Position numbers and translations under genes: made by a program
Notes under the pieces: model-generated
Told to the model about the DNA's origin: nothing
Database searches by the model: none
The model's input: the letters and a program-made list of their open reading frames with translations, nothing else
In this document: positions 24,053-39,334 of the stretch, in pieces
Layout: each line of letters starts with the position of its first letter
How positions within the stretch are numbered: position 1 is the first letter of the stretch
Assembly (NCBI RefSeq): GCF_008831285.2
Contig: NC_045142.1
Span: 10,783,952-10,847,951, forward strand
Direction of reading: 5' to 3'
Origin: Nymphaea colorata
Lineage: Eukaryota > Streptophyta > Magnoliopsida > Nymphaeales > Nymphaeaceae
DNA length: 64,000 bases

Positions 24053-24422
24053 AAAACCCCCAAGTTTAGTTGCCCTAGCTTGACTTGAATTTCTGAGAGT
24101 TCCTAGATTTTCTTATTCTTCTCCATTCCTCTTCCTCTCTTCTTGGGTTTTCCCTCCTCTACCCCGATAAGAGATCGGGACACGAGGTAAAGTCTTGCTC
24201 CATCGGCACTCTAAATTTCTCTCTGCGTAAGATTTAAGCAGACATTGGTGAAGCCTGTGTTCTGTACGCGGTTTTGAGAACGCGTAAGGTCGATTTGTTC
24301 TTTTTCTTATTTCTGTTTCTTTTGGGTTCTTTGTCTATATATTTTGTAGGTGGGGCATTTGATCCTGTTGTAATAGGCGGTCAGTTTCTGGTTAAGCAAA
24401 GATCCCGTTTTGTTCAGTCGAA

Positions 24423-27400
24423 ATGTTTGGCTCTTCTAACCGTAAGTGAATCTCGCTCTGTTCTCTCAATCGTTGGGTTTTTGTGGTTTCTGCGGGATTT
24501 CTGAAGAACATAATCTATGGTTTTGTTTCGCAATCAAATTTCTGTTTCTTTTTTTTTTCTTCGTTTGATGTTGGAGGTTTGGAAGGTTCCGTAGTTAAAC
24601 ACGTTCTTCTGCGTACCTTTTTGTGGTTTTTGATAGCATTTGGGCAGTCGTCCAGCAGCCCATTCGGGAGCCCGTCTGTGTTCGGGCAATCGAACAACGC
24701 GAACAGCAACCCTTTTGCTCCAAAGCCCTTCGGCAGTCCTACTCCCTTTGGCTCGACGAGCGGCTCGATCTTCGGGAGCACAGCCACGGGCGTCTTTGGT
24801 GCTACACAGCCTTCTTCTTCGGCGCCGGCATTTGGTGCTTCTTCCACGCCAGCATTCGGCAGCTCCGCATTTGGCACGACTTCGTCCACCCCAGCATTTG
24901 GTAAGTTGCTCATTCATCTTTGGTGGCATCGCTTATTCATTCTTTCGACCATTTGAAACTGAAGCATACAAGCTCGTTGGTATTGTTTATAATAGTGTAT
25001 AATTATTTGTTGCTCAAACCCTCAAGACATTTCTGAGGATCTGAGTTACGCGCCTGAGCCTCCAATGGTTATTTTAAACTTAGTAACAGTTCCTGTTTCC
25101 TACCATGGAAATGCCAGATAATGATTTTGGTGCAAGTATATTCTATTAAATTTGATATTTTCACCTTCTTGTTTGAAAAAAAAATGTGTGAGAAGTTTCG
25201 TAGATGTTTGAGTCTTTGAGACAAACTGATGATGCTGGTCGCAATATAAATAGGAACGAGAAACCAGTGATTCAAGCTGTATTTTTTTACTTATTTTCTC
25301 TTATTCTTGTACCTGTGACGTATGAAATTTGATCTAGTTTGGTTATCATCCTTGGTCGATTTCCTCATAAGCCTTTATTAGCCTGTTTAGCTGCTTCTTT
25401 TGGTTCTGCAGTCTAATTTTAAGGATATGTCAAAACTGTGCAGAACAGCATAAATCAGGAGAACCTGACTTGGCTGGATGCTTCTTGTAATTCCATGTTG
25501 GTCTTCCATTTTCACTTGTGCTGTGTGCTTGGTAGCATGGGGTATTCATGTTGTTGCATAGGGCATAGGCATTGAAAATAGTTCATGGCATGGACCTCAT
25601 GGCCGAGGCATGGCCCGCACAAGCATGCTCCTCACAACATAGGTGCGGACTGCTAAAAGTATTGTTGCAAATATCATTCTCGGGTGTCTAGTGGTTATAC
25701 TTTCTCATAAGTGCTTCTAAAATTTTGACTTTCTGTGGAAAATTATAGAAATTTAAAAGGCGTGAAAAATAAAGAATAAATAGAAAAGAAGTATCAAATT
25801 AAGTTTTCACTTAAACTACATGTATAACGATTTTTTTAAAAAACTGGAATGCACCATTATATTTATGTTCTTGGTGATATTTTGAGACTATCGTGCCTTT
25901 TGTCTGATAAAAACATTTCTTTCTGTTGTGCTGATATTATCACACCTCTGTTTTTGAAAATGTTACTGATATTTGTCACAACAGTTAAAAAGTACCAAGT
26001 GGGGGTGCGCATTCACGAAGGGAATATGCATAGCCTAGGCAGGCTAAAAGAAAAAAGAGAACATATAGTGCACGAAGAAGTCAGTTACATGAAATGACTA
26101 AATTGATATTTGTTATAACAGTTAGCACACTAGGTGGGGCATAAGCAGTGGACATTCCTAAAGGGACTATGCACAGTCTAAAGGGGCTTAAAAAAGATTG
26201 TACTACAAGAAGAAGTAAATTACACAAAATGAATAGATAAATAAATACACACAATTTTGATTTCTGTAAAGTTTGACAGTGTCACTAATCTGTATCTATT
26301 TGCATCAAATGTTCCACACGGGTCACATGTGAAACCCGAAAGCTAAATTTGACTCTTGTAAAGCATGGCATCATGAGTGTGAAAGGAAGTGAGTTTTTAA
26401 TCAGTAGAATTTGTAATTATGGTGTTACCATCATAATTTTCTAGAATTTTTTGCTTCCATTACCAGGGCTTCTAATTTGTTGCTAATAATAAAGCAACGA
26501 TATATTGTCTGGCTTTTATTAACTCTTTCCTTTTTATCAGGGTCATCTTTGTTTGGGCAGAAACCTGCCTTTGGAGGATTTGGATCATCTTCTAGTCAAA
26601 GCAGTCCATTTGGTGGTGCATTTCAACAATCACAACCAGCATTTGGCAGCAGCTTGTTTGGCTCACCAGCACCTTTTGGGGCATCAAGTACACCGGGCTT
26701 TGGTGCTACAAGCACTCCAGCATTTGGTGCTACAAGCGCTCCTGCATTTGGTGCGACCACCACTCCATCTTTTGGTGCTTCAAGCACTCCTGCCTTTGGC
26801 TCCGCATCAACCAGCCCCTTTGGTAGCACAGGCAGCGCATTTGGTATTTCAAGTGCACCTGCTTTTGGTAGCTCTACTGCACCTGTATTCGGTGCTTCCA
26901 GTACACCAGCGTTTGGTTCTGCAAGCACGCCTGCCTTTGGTTCTTCAAGTACACCTGCTTTTGGAGCTTCTTCAGCTCCGGCTTTTGGTGCATCAACTAC
27001 TTCTTTTGGTTTTGGCTCTACACCTGCCTTTGGTCAATCAGCCTCTGCATTTGGCAGTACTCCTTTTGGGTCCACTGCTTTTGGTGCTCAGAGTTCACCT
27101 TTTGGTAAGCTGCCCAGCTCTTATCTTCAACATATATTGGAAAATTCAAGTTTTCATAAGGTGTTTCTTGACTTGCCTGCTTAACCATGGAAGTTCTCTG
27201 ACATCTCTGTTCTCTATTTCTGCACATTTTATGAGCACTGAGTTCCTCTTGTTTTACAGGGACACAAACAGCAGCACCAGCATTTGGAAGCCCAGGGTTT
27301 GGACAGCCAGCATTTGGGAGCCAACAGGGAGGGAGCAGAGTAGCACCATACTCATCCACCCCTGAAGCGGATGGAGGCATTAGCAGCACCGGACAGGCTC

Positions 27401-30400
27401 CTGGAAAGCTGGAATCGATATCTGCCATGCCTGTGTATAAGGATAAAAGTCATGAGGAGTTGAGATGGGAGGATTATCAAAAGGGAGATAAAGGTTATTC
27501 ATTTTTCTTGGATTATGACTATGTCATGACTTCATTTTCCACTTTTTACATTTATTGCTTAATTCTAATGACGTGTCCAACTATCTTTGAGTAGTTAGCA
27601 CCAATTATCATAATGTGAATGTTTTCCTTCTGACTGAAATGTTTATTTGATGTATAAACTATAAATAATTGCACATTGTAAAAAAAATAGGTGACCAATG
27701 CATACTTCCAAGCTAATGGGTTACCCTTTTTAGGCTAGCAATATTGCTGTAGTTAATGGATAGAAGTTCATAATTTCCGTAAAGGGGTTCCCAAATATGT
27801 GATTCCATCTTTTATGAGCCTGGGCATAAAAGTTGAACCTCAAAATTATATTTTCTCTAATTTCTTGTTAAAACTAAACAAAAAATATGAAGGAAAAGAG
27901 GAGAACCTGAAAACAAATAAAGCAAAATATCTGAAAAATATTATGCTTAGAACAGGTAATGGAATGTGTAAGAACATTGTTTGACAGTTGACATAAACTT
28001 GGTTGTAAAAAATTAAAAATCATATTCCTTGTGGGTGCGTCAAGATGCAACTAGGAAAAAATAATAGAAAAAAAGAGAAAAGGGTGGCATGGAAAACATC
28101 TTCTGTATGCTGTCTGCTAAAGATGTTTTTTAAATGGTTGTCCAGGGCTTATCTGTATGCAAAGCCAATTGTGATGTTAATTCTTGTTTGTCTATGATCT
28201 GGCTTACTAGTCCAGTGGAGGCAGTTTTTTGTTGATTGATAAATTCGTTAGCTTATCAGCAATTTAGATGATGTTAATTATGATTCCTAACTTCTTTTTT
28301 CCCATTTTTTCAGGGGGGCCAAATCCTGCTGGCCAGTCAAGCTTTGGACAACCAACCCAGTCAAGTCCTTTCACTACATCAGCATTTGGCCAGACAGCAT
28401 CAAACCCTTTCTCTAGTACGACAGCCACAGGCTTATTTGGTTCAAAACCAGCAGCGTTTGGTTCTGCATTTGGTGCATCGTCTGCTTCCTCCTTTAGTTC
28501 ACCCTTTGGTTCATCCTCTTCAAGTCCTTTTGGAGCTACATCTTCAACGCCCTCTATCTTTGGGGCATCATCAACACCTGCATTTGGGGGTAGTTCTGCT
28601 TCCCCATTTGGGGTGTCAAGTTCTCCTGCATTTGGGTCATCTTCTCCTTCACTTTTTAATACCACAGCAGGAGCTTCAGCTCCGACATTTGGTTCAACAT
28701 TTGGAAGTACTCAATCATCTGGGCTGTTCCAGTCTTCTTCTCCTTCATTTGGCCAGCCTTCCATCTTTGGCCAGACATCTTCCTTTGGACAGAACAGTTC
28801 TGCTTTTGGCCAAACTAATCCATTCAGTACACCATCAACTGGATTTGGAACAAGTTTATTTGCTGGCAGTTCAACACCATCAACGGGATTTGGTCAAACA
28901 ACTGTAAGCATGAACTTCACTGCTCTTTTCAGCTTGGTGATATCTATTACGATAATGCCACACTAACATTTGTAAATTTCAGATATTCTAATTCTATATA
29001 TCTACAGTTTCCTTGTGAAATTACGTGATCTTTCTAATCTCTTTCGTTTAGCTGTATCTAATTTTATCCTTATCGAGTCTCTTATACTTTTTGCATGTTA
29101 TCTATACAGCCATCACTTGCAACTGGTTTTCAGCCTGCTGCTCAGTCATCTGGGGCATTCTCCTTTGGTAACTTTGGTCAGACACCGTCTGGTAAATATC
29201 AAGTGTATGCTTTCTCTGATGTTTTTGCCTTTTTGGAATGTATGACTTTTGACGTAGTTCCCCTGCATTTGGATATTACAGCTGCTTCAAGTGGTTTTGG
29301 AGGGATATCAAGTCCTTTTGGTCAGAATGCCTTTGGACAAATGTATATTCAGATCTCCTGCATGCTGTTCTTTTTTAGGCTGACATATAAAAGCTCTGAA
29401 TGAGGGTTCTTTTTTGTATGTTTAATCAAATAGGCCTGCTCCTCAGAGTGCTGCAGTTATACAACCGAGTCCTCCAGTAAACCCTTTTGGGACACTTCCT
29501 GCAATGCCTCAGGTTTCTATTGGTCGGCAGGGCACTGCTCCTTCAGTTCAATATGGAATATCAAGCATGCCGGTAAGTGATCTTGAAAAAAAATGCCAAA
29601 GTGACTCATAGCAAGCACTAGATCCACAAATTTGTTACTTCTAAGTGAGCATAAGAATGTTTCTTTGTGAAATAATCAAGTAGATTTTAAGTTCTTAATT
29701 ATTTAGTATTTATGTGGTTTGGACTGCTGATGCAGCTGGATGATACACCTGCCTTGCCAATAATCTGTATAGTGCATGTGACACAAATATCTTGAGCTAG
29801 CTGTCACTGACTATGTACTTGTCCAAAAGTTTCTGTTTCTTTTTAAATGGCAGGATCTTCACCCAAAATACCTATATAGAGGATCTTGTTTGACTGTGAC
29901 TGTTGAATGAAACTTGTAGGGGAATGACAAATTATTTGTTTGCTCTCTTGCCTTATCTGCTGGTATTATGGTTACAAATTACTTAGGAAAACATATGTTC
30001 TGTTTGTTCCTTATGTTGGATGCAGTGTACAGAAACTGTAGGGCTTCTGCAGGCAAACTTAAGACCAATGTCCTAATGCATGTTGTAACACCAGAAGTGA
30101 GAGCATGTTGTAACACCAAAATGAGAATTTGATCCTCCTATTGACTCATCCTAGTGGCGTGCAAATTGGCCTTCAGGCGTTTTCTCACTTGATTCTGGCG
30201 ATTGTCAACTAACTTTTGCAAGTTTATTTTTCTTGTTAACACGTTAGCAGAAAAAACACAAATTTGGAAGCTTAAAGTAATGAATTAGCGATGTTTTCTT
30301 ATTAGATCTGTACTATTTAAGATTTTTCTTTTGGTTAACAATTGTATTCACTCTTAAGCATAATTTGTTGCAGTGTAATAATATTATGGAGGCCTTAAAT

Positions 30401-32856
30401 TGATGATTTCATTGTTGCTCATAATTTTGGTATCGCTTGTGTCAGGTTGTTGATAAGCCCCCTACAGCTAGGTTGTCCCCTTTATTGATTTCAAGGCATG
30501 TATCTCAAAGATCGAGGATCAGTTTGCCATCCAGGAAATATCATCCTAAAAAGGATGGTCAAATGGTAAGACCTTCATTAAATGATACATTTAAAAATAG
30601 ATGTTCATCAAGAGAAATTGTATTTCGTTCTTTGTGAGCATGGTGGTTGTTTTCTTGATCATGGGATTGAATGTCACTTTTGGTGGCTTGCAGGTGCCAT
30701 TCTTCAGTGATGATGAAGAAATTCCTACTACACCAAAGGCTGACGCACTTTTTATTCCACGAGAAAATCCCCGTGCGTTGATCATTAATCCTTTAAAACA
30801 GCAGAACTCCAGTTCATTACCAAAGCAAAGCCATTTGCGTGACCAACCTGGTACCAATGAAAATGGTAGTTTCTCTCTCTCTCTCTCTCTATAGCCTTCC
30901 ATGTGCATGGGTGTATGCATACTCAGTGTACATGCATTTGCATAAGCACGAGTTAGTGTTCTAGTGATATGTTTTCTTTGGATTTAGTGAGCAATCTCCT
31001 TTGTATTTGAACATGTTGTTTTGTTGAACTGGTGTATCTTATGGTTGTACATTTTTGTACTTGTTCATAAGATGTGATTATGACCACATTTAGAAGAAGT
31101 ACTATATACTAAGAAACCAAAAATTTCACTAGAAATTGTTATCATGAAAAATGTAAGGAAAGAAAATTAGTTTTCTTGCCCAATTGTGGCAGATAATCAG
31201 CCTATCTTGGTTATGTCAAATCGAGGCATATTGTTCCATTTTTATTGCTTAAAGTGCTTGCGTGGTGGAGAAAATCTCTAATGTTTTTTTTTTCCAAATA
31301 TATGATCCCCATTCAAACATGAGGAGGGTCTCGTGACACCCTCCACCATAATACATGCACACATATGTATAAAAATCCTGCTTTTTCTATGGCACCCTAT
31401 GTCACACAGGTGTAGGGTGCAGGGGTGGCCATTTTCAAAAGCGCGTGGGTGTAAATTTTGTGAGGATACACACACACACACACACTAGAATGAGCGAATG
31501 GTGAATCTAGATGTCTAGAGTCACCTAACTCGTGAGAGTCATCCAATCCATCATGATGGATGGATGAGAGAAAAATAAGGAGAAAAATCAGCAAATCAGC
31601 AACTTCATGACAGTATATTGTTGGTTTCAAAGTTCCATAGCCTTTCACCAGCAATTTTTTCATGCTGTAGATTTCTAATTAGCCACTCCTAGACTATTAC
31701 TGTTGCGTATGGCATCATTTGACCATCTTTGGTATCGTCCAGGAAAAATAATTGATGATGGATCTGGACCTCCACCATTAGAGGATGATTCTACAGAATA
31801 TCGTGAAAGTAAGCCCTTTAAAACTGTGTGCCATATTTTTTCTTGTTACTTATCATGGTTGAAATCTCATTGTTGTTAGAAACTTGCATTTGATCATTGG
31901 CAGTGGCATTTCATTTTTAGATACGCAATAAGGATTGGAATCAAATTTTCCTCGATGATCATTTAATAACTGTACGAGTCTGTGTAGTCTGTTTAGGAAC
32001 GTCATTTGGGTTGCCAGCAAAATCTTCATAAGCTGTTTAGCTCTCTTTTTTTTTTTGAAATAATCAGCTACTGGCTTATCTGTTTGGACGAGAATGTCAT
32101 AATGCAGTCCAGTTACTGAAGATGCAATGGTTCTTCCTTCGGCGTTCATTTTCACTTTTTCACCGTCTTATGTGGTGCATGTACTTTTACTTTTGATGTG
32201 CTGATCAGTCAATAATGTGCCATACTGCAGAAGCTGCAGCTGATGCATCAAGACATTTGAAAGGTTCTGAAAAACAGAATGGGGTCCATCACGAGCAGCA
32301 TCATGAGGGGAATGGGTACATACCAATATCTGGTCAAAGAGCTGGTGAGGCTGCGATTGCTTTTGAGTATGGTGCTGGCATTGAAGCCCTCATGCCAAAG
32401 CTGCGTCATTCTGACTACTATACTGAGCCAAGTATCCAAGAACTTGCAGCAAGGGAGAGAGCTGAACCAGGCAACTGCAAGCATGTGGAGGATTTTGTGG
32501 TTGGACGCCGTGGCTATGGGAGCATCAAGTTCTTTGGAGAGACAGATGTTCGGAGGCTCGATGTTGAGAGCATTGTTCAGTTCAACAACCGTGAGGTGAT
32601 TGTGTATATGGATGGAGTTAAGAAGCCTCCAGTTGGCCAAGGCCTTAACAAGCCCGGGGAGGTAACTCTGCTGAATGTCCGATGCATGGACAAAAAAACG
32701 GGTGAAGTAGTGACGCAAGGCCCCCTTGTGGAGAAGTATACAAAGTTGCTGATGAAGAAAGCTCAGGACCAAGGCGCAGAGTTTGTATCCTTTGATGCTG
32801 TCAAGGGTGAATGGAAGTTCAAGGTCGAACACTTCAGTCGGTATGGTCTCAGCTAG
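24423..32856 (+). CDS. NUP98: Nuclear pore protein NUP98, 12 exons, 978 aa
   Basis: FG-repeat nucleoporin of the nuclear pore, forming part of the permeability barrier and docking RNA-export factors. Exons: 24423-24441, 24637-24900, 26541-27104, 27260-27493, 28314-28903, 29110-29191, 29282-29342, 29434-29572, 30446-30565, 30694-30865, 31743-31808, 32231-32856; all in frame. The N-terminal half is dense in FG, PAFG and SPFG repeats. The repeats are interrupted at about residues 300-362 by a GLEBS-like segment ([14 protein letters not shown] to [12 protein letters not shown]) expected to bind RAE1. The C-terminal autoproteolytic domain (about 830-978) ends EHFSRYGLS, with the cleavage site between Phe972 and Ser973. 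As in other plants, no NUP96 is fused behind it; only six residues follow the cleavage site. Minus-strand ORFs here are shadows of the repeats. Confidence 0.95.
26670..27010 (+). repeat. [12 protein letters not shown] minisatellite in NUP98 exon 3
   Basis: Coding repeats of about 24-27 bp around GCATTTGGTGCT(T/A)C(A)AGC, encoding recurring PAFG(A/S)(S/T)(S/T)(T/A) units. The array is irregular but tandem and accounts for much of the exon. Confidence 0.8.
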
Positions 32857-33390
32857 CAAGATGTCATTTGGTGCACGTGCTGCAACCTGTTGGCAATTCC
32901 TCATCATATGAAGTAGAGATAATGGGTTGTAATGTTCTTTGCTTCCGAAACGGAAGCAGCATTGTCCATATACATATGCATGAGTAGGAGTGGGTGTATT
33001 TGTGCTTGGGTGAGAGGCAGTTCTTGCACAAAGCAAGCAGGCGAGGGTGGTGACATGATCTGAGCATAAGGGTGATTCAGGCCTTAGCCGTCGTCGATTT
33101 GCATCTCGTTGTCTTTGTGGCTTTTGCCTCTGTTTGTTCTATAAGCTTTTAAAATACAAGAGTGGGGGAGGTAGAAAGCAGTGCTTGTTCTCCCTTTTTT
33201 GTTTTTTTTCCTCCTTTTTGGGAGGTAAATGAGTTCCTTTGAGAAGTCGCTGTACCTGTAGAAAAATCAAGGGAATCATCAGCCGAACTCCTTGTAAGAG
33301 GCCACTGCTTCTTGTGTTTCTGTCCTGGTCTCTCTTCTGCGTCTAACCTGGCTCAACCTTCTCTAGTGCATGATTCAGTTCTGATTATAT
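32857..33390 (+). other. NUP98 3' UTR and downstream flank
   Basis: No ORF. The T-rich and GT-rich sequence probably includes the NUP98 polyadenylation site; I could not choose one signal with confidence. Confidence 0.4.
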
Positions 33391-33398
33391 CTCGCTGT

Positions 33399-34784
33399 GG
33401 TAGTGGCGGAGCCACATATGGACTGGTGTGGGAAGTTGCCCACACCAGCCCCTCAATTTTCCTTCATTTTTACATTAAGGTATTCTAATATTTACTTAGT
33501 GATATATGTAAGTGCTCCTTCAAGTGTAAAAATATGTGAGTTAATGCCTCTCCAGGAAATTTTTCTGGTTCCTCAATCTTGGACGACTCTACCGAATTAG
33601 TTCAGCTGGTCTATTACGTTTCCACAGAACACTTTGTGACTGTGTATTGTTGGACAATAAAAGTTTGGTCGTAAGACAAAGGAAACACTGATGAAATGCG
33701 AACTGAATCAGAAGTTTTGCGAACGACTATCCGGCCTGGCCAAGCACGGGGGCACTTAATTGAGGTCCTGTTTTGGAAACTGTTGTTTTCTCGGCCATCT
33801 TGGGTCCCGGCATCAGATTGGCCGACAATCAAGGTGGTAACTTTTTTTGTGAATCATAAGAAAGTGCATTGGAGAAAATAATATATGCAACAAATAATAT
33901 GGTTCAGTACTTAAAGATATGTAATGTGTAAAGATTTTCCAGTAAGCTAACCTTCAATCGCCTCTACCTTCCACAGGAAGAGGAAATGGATGTAAATGTC
34001 AATCTGCTTACATCAGGCGGGGGGTCTGAAGGCACAACGAAAGAGCCAGCGCTCCACTTCTTTCTGAATTTTCTTTTCAATCCTTGTAACATTAGTTCTG
34101 AACAAGTTTTTCATATTCAACGTTGAACTGTTTCAAAGTAAGATGCCGACATCGTCCTCCAGCATCTATTCAACCGAAGTTTTTTTTGACATTGATTATT
34201 TGATTTGCAAAAACAAATGAAATTTTGCACCCCAAAAAATTACCTGTCAAATTATTGTTCTTTTTGTTCTCTTACAGGAGGACTCCCAACGTTACAAAAT
34301 CAGCGGCTACTGTAGTGGCTGATGAAAGGATCTCTGGGATCTATCATATAGTGCCTTCATTGGCCCCTTGTCCTCTCCTCTCCATCTTAATGGAGGTTTA
34401 ACCGAGAATAGCTTTTTTTTATAAGACCGTTGGAACTTTTGTTTGGCCTTAATGGTATGACAGCCTTGAGGGATGAACAATCCCATTTGGACAAAGTTCT
34501 AACTATTGCTTTATTTGAAGTACTAAAACTAGCTAAATATGTCATTGATACTCATATTATTGATTGTCATTATCTTTAATAATCTGCATAAACATATGCT
34601 TATCATCGATGACATGAGCATGAAAACCTAATGGCAGCATTCTAAAATTTGGTTTGTGAACTGAATTGGCAGATGTGCCAATTCCCGAAGCAGGTAAATT
34701 GGTTGTGAATCAGCCAAAAACTAGCAAATTCATTTTCTGAAAAATGGAACAATGTATGAACAATAATTTAAAAATAAAAGAATT

Positions 34785-34788
<4 letters not shown>
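33399..34788. other. Intergenic, possible transposon end
   Basis: Starts with AGTGGCGGAGCCACATATGG, which resembles the outer end of plant hAT-like elements, but no matching right end was found. The rest has no recognised gene. Confidence 0.3.

Positions 34789-34820
<32 letters not shown>
34789..34820. repeat. (AG)n microsatellite
   Basis: Uninterrupted AG run of about 32 bp. Confidence 0.95.
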
Positions 34821-34824
<4 letters not shown>

Positions 34825-35066
34825 TAATAACATTGCTTGCGTACTAACAAATAGTTAGGAATGCAACATTAGATAAATACATTGAGCACGACGCCACATT
34901 AAAATTCAAAATATATAGGCGGTTGTTAGTTTCCATGGTTACTCGATTTTATAATGGAAGCCGCATCATGACAAAAGATTTAAGTGGTCACTCCATTAGT
35001 ACCAGTTGGCTGTCCTCTAAATAAAGCATCAGTCCTTATTGTCCGAACATACCACGTTATAAGAAT

Positions 35067-35387
35067 CTAGCATTTCCATAACAAATAAGCATCTTTGAAA
35101 AACCAGCAAGAAGAAATAGGTAATTCCGATAACCATTTCCTCCGGTGATTGCACATCTTATTATATACCTGCTGCATGAAATTACATGTCCATACATATT
35201 TCCTTTGTCCCTTCTGCGTGGAACACACCATGCTTGGGAGATGAAAACCCCATTTCTTCACTAGACGATGCGTTTGAATCATCCCTTGTAAGATTCGCCG
35301 AGCTAATATACTGGTACAAGGAGGTAGACCGCTACCCAATAATATATAGGAAACCAATCTAGGCTTGGAGGGAGTAGCGATAAACAC
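35067..35387 (-). pseudogene. LINE reverse-transcriptase C-terminal fragment
   Basis: The minus-strand open stretch contains SILARRILQGMIQTHRLVKK followed by WGFHLPSM and later WTCNF. This pattern resembles the zinc-binding (zf-RVT) region behind the reverse transcriptase of plant LINEs. The second half of the Cys/His signature is lost, probably by a frameshift. No complete element surrounds it. Confidence 0.5.
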
Positions 35388-36757
<1,370 letters not shown>

Positions 36758-37399
36758 CCGCCAACTTACCTAACAAATTTTTTTTTTCAGTTTACTGTTT
36801 GATTTTCTTTATTTATTTGTTTGATTCTTAACTCATAGAAACTGTAATCAGAAATGCACTATATCTATCTCCTTGACCCACTTCCATTGGGCCTGTGGGC
36901 CTCTGGCCCATTCTCAAGGGTTAGTGCATGCCCATGCACCTGTGCACAAGCCAAAGGTGGAAGGCCCGTGCATATAACCAGCTTGATTTTTGTGCACTAG
37001 AAAGTGTACATCTAATCAGCTTCAAGGTCCGGCACTAGACTGCATTCACAAACTCCGGATAGAATAGACACCTCAAATAAAACATAAATAAACACCAGAC
37101 AGGATAGACAGAACTGACCATGGAAGACACAAACATCAGACAGAACAGATAGATCAGACATATGCGAAACAAATGTCGGACAAGAAGAACGTAGTGTTCT
37201 GTTCCTAAAATCATCAAACGGTGGATAAAAAGCTTCATTATCCATGAGGACATAATAGTAGTGTGATGGATAGGATGTCTTGTCTGTATTGTCCCAATAG
37301 ACAGCAATCCAACCACCTCTCAATAAAGGCTGAAGCCACCACTTCAAGTGGATTTTCGCCGGCTCAGGCAGCTGGTGGCATATACCCAATGACGAGAAA

Positions 37400-37920
37400 A
37401 GTATTTCATAAAAGAGGTGCAAATTTCATGTTCAACAATAAGCTGCCATGGAAGTATTCTATCGATTGAGGGCGGGCTAAATTCTTAAAAAACCAGGCCA
37501 AGAGATGCACTGATTACTGATATTATCGGATTGGTCCTCCCCCAACTCTATCGGTTGAGGGTCTAAAGCCGAGCTTTTAGCCAAACTTATGCATTTCCTT
37601 GTGAGATGATAATGAAACTATTACGCTTCTAAGAAGGCCGACTCTTTTGAATAAAAGGAGGGGACACTAAGCCAAAAAACTATTTGGGTAGTGACTCTAT
37701 CGGCTTGTAGTTGTAGATGTGTAGGTTTTGTTTTCATTGTTTGGTTTTTTTAATGAATAAAAGGAGGGGACACTAAGCCCCCGCAGGCCTACATCCTATT
37801 ATTTTTATTACTTTGAAAAATGTTCCTTACCTACCTGGGCGATGCATTGCAGGCTGTATATCATATGTATGGAGATGGTGGATTCCTTGGGCCAGGGTTT
37901 GGCTGGAGAAATAGTTTTTC
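37400..37920. repeat. Dispersed repeat, copy 1 (pair at 41190-41680)
   Basis: Aligns in the same orientation with 41190-41680. Shared blocks include GGTGCAAATTTCATGTTCAA (GGCACAAA.. in copy 2), GCTTCTAAGAAGGCCGACTC, TGGGTAGTGA and GATGGTGGATTCCTTGGG. No ORF. A 26-bp block (GAATAAAAGGAGGGGACACTAAGC-type) occurs twice, at 37649 and 37754. Confidence 0.75.
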
Positions 37921-38019
37921 TCTTGGTGTTTCACACTCTCTTTCCCCTCCTTCAAAGTCTATTTTAGACACTTGAAAAAACGACTTTACTTCCATATTTG
38001 TAACTTAATGTCCCTCGAT

Positions 38020-38658
38020 TTCCTTTGAATAGATGGCATAGATGATTCACATTAAGTCTAACATGTGAAGGTCCAATAGCTACCGTTTTTTTCTCTTTCT
38101 CCCCACCCCCTTCCCTCACTGGGAGGGTCACAACCTATCAGAGAACCCTCCGGCAATGGAAGGGGGTGGGGAGGCACCGATTCCCATGCATTTGAAAAGA
38201 AGAAATGGAGGATGTCATTTTCCACTTATCTAAGTGAGGGGTTGAGCTGGTGGTAAAACGAAATAAATTAGCCTACCAAAATTTGTGGAAGATATATATT
38301 AAATGAAATCAATATTGTTTTTTCTTAAAGATTTTCAATATTCTTACGTGTATATAGTAATTGGCAGACTGCAGATAATGAATCATATGCTAATTTAGTC
38401 TTTTTTGAGCTTAACATGCTTCTATAGCATGCAAAAAACGGTCGGCTCTTATGACTTCAATTTTTTAGTAGTACAAAAGTTCATGATTCCCTTAAAAGCA
38501 ATTTAAACTTAAGATACATCCTAAGTTGAATTGGCATGTGTAGACACATTAAATTGTTAAGATGTTGTTCAAAATATTTTCTTATACAAATTTAAGAGGT
38601 CAGATTTTTGTCATGACTTAAGTGGTCTAGGATATACCATTATATATATATATAGAGG

Positions 38659-38694
<36 letters not shown>

Positions 38695-39334
38695 TTGGTA
38701 TACACCAACTTGGGTTGCGAGTGGTCCAAATTTGGATTGTAGTATATACTTTCGATTAGGTTCGGATGCATCCAATCGGATTAATTTGCAACCCTAATAC
38801 ACATACCAACCTACTTCTAATCTCAATTAGTGAATAAAGTTTAATTAAATGGTATGGACCAAAAGAGGAAAATGATAACGCTTATTTAATATTATGCGTA
38901 GAGGAATATTCCAGAGGAGAAGTAAGGGAGGGAGACGTTGGATATAAGAGGAGCATGCACATAATATATTTGGGGATCACTATGCCTTTTTGCTTGAGCT
39001 CTACATGATTGAGAGCCGAAGCTTCTTTCTTTCTCTTACCGTGAGGCCGAGTCGGTGCTTGGTTCAGTGCCTTTCATTAATGCATGCAAGCTAATACAGT
39101 AGTTCCACTTCGAGGCTGATTAAGCACAAACGTGTAATGACCAAAATATCTCTGATAAAGTGAGAAAGGAAGTTTAATTAAGTTTAATTAATTAAAACAG
39201 GGAGATGCAAAGTGTCTCAAGTTTAATTAAGGCCTTGATCCATAAGAACAAGACGGACTTGATCCTTAAAGCTCTGAAATCGGTAACGATATTAAAGGCA
39301 TTCAGAGATAGCAGCCAAGGTTATTTGTGCAATA
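38020..39334. repeat. 3' flank of HIPP copy A, shared with copy B flank
   Basis: Non-coding. Blocks recur in the same order at 47140-48250, for example AAGTGAGGGGTTGAGCTGGT, GAATTTAAGAGGTC and CAACTTGGGTTGCGAG. A (GA)n run at 38655-38691 lies within it. It marks the extent of the tandem duplication that copied the HIPP gene. Confidence 0.65.

Noticed and set aside
24515..28665. Long minus-strand and alternate-frame ORFs in the NUP98 exons
   Set aside because: Low-complexity shadows of the FG-repeat DNA, with no splice or domain support.
37012..37422. 136-codon minus-strand ORF
   Set aside because: No recognisable domain, overlaps another frame of similar length, and lies next to a non-coding dispersed repeat.
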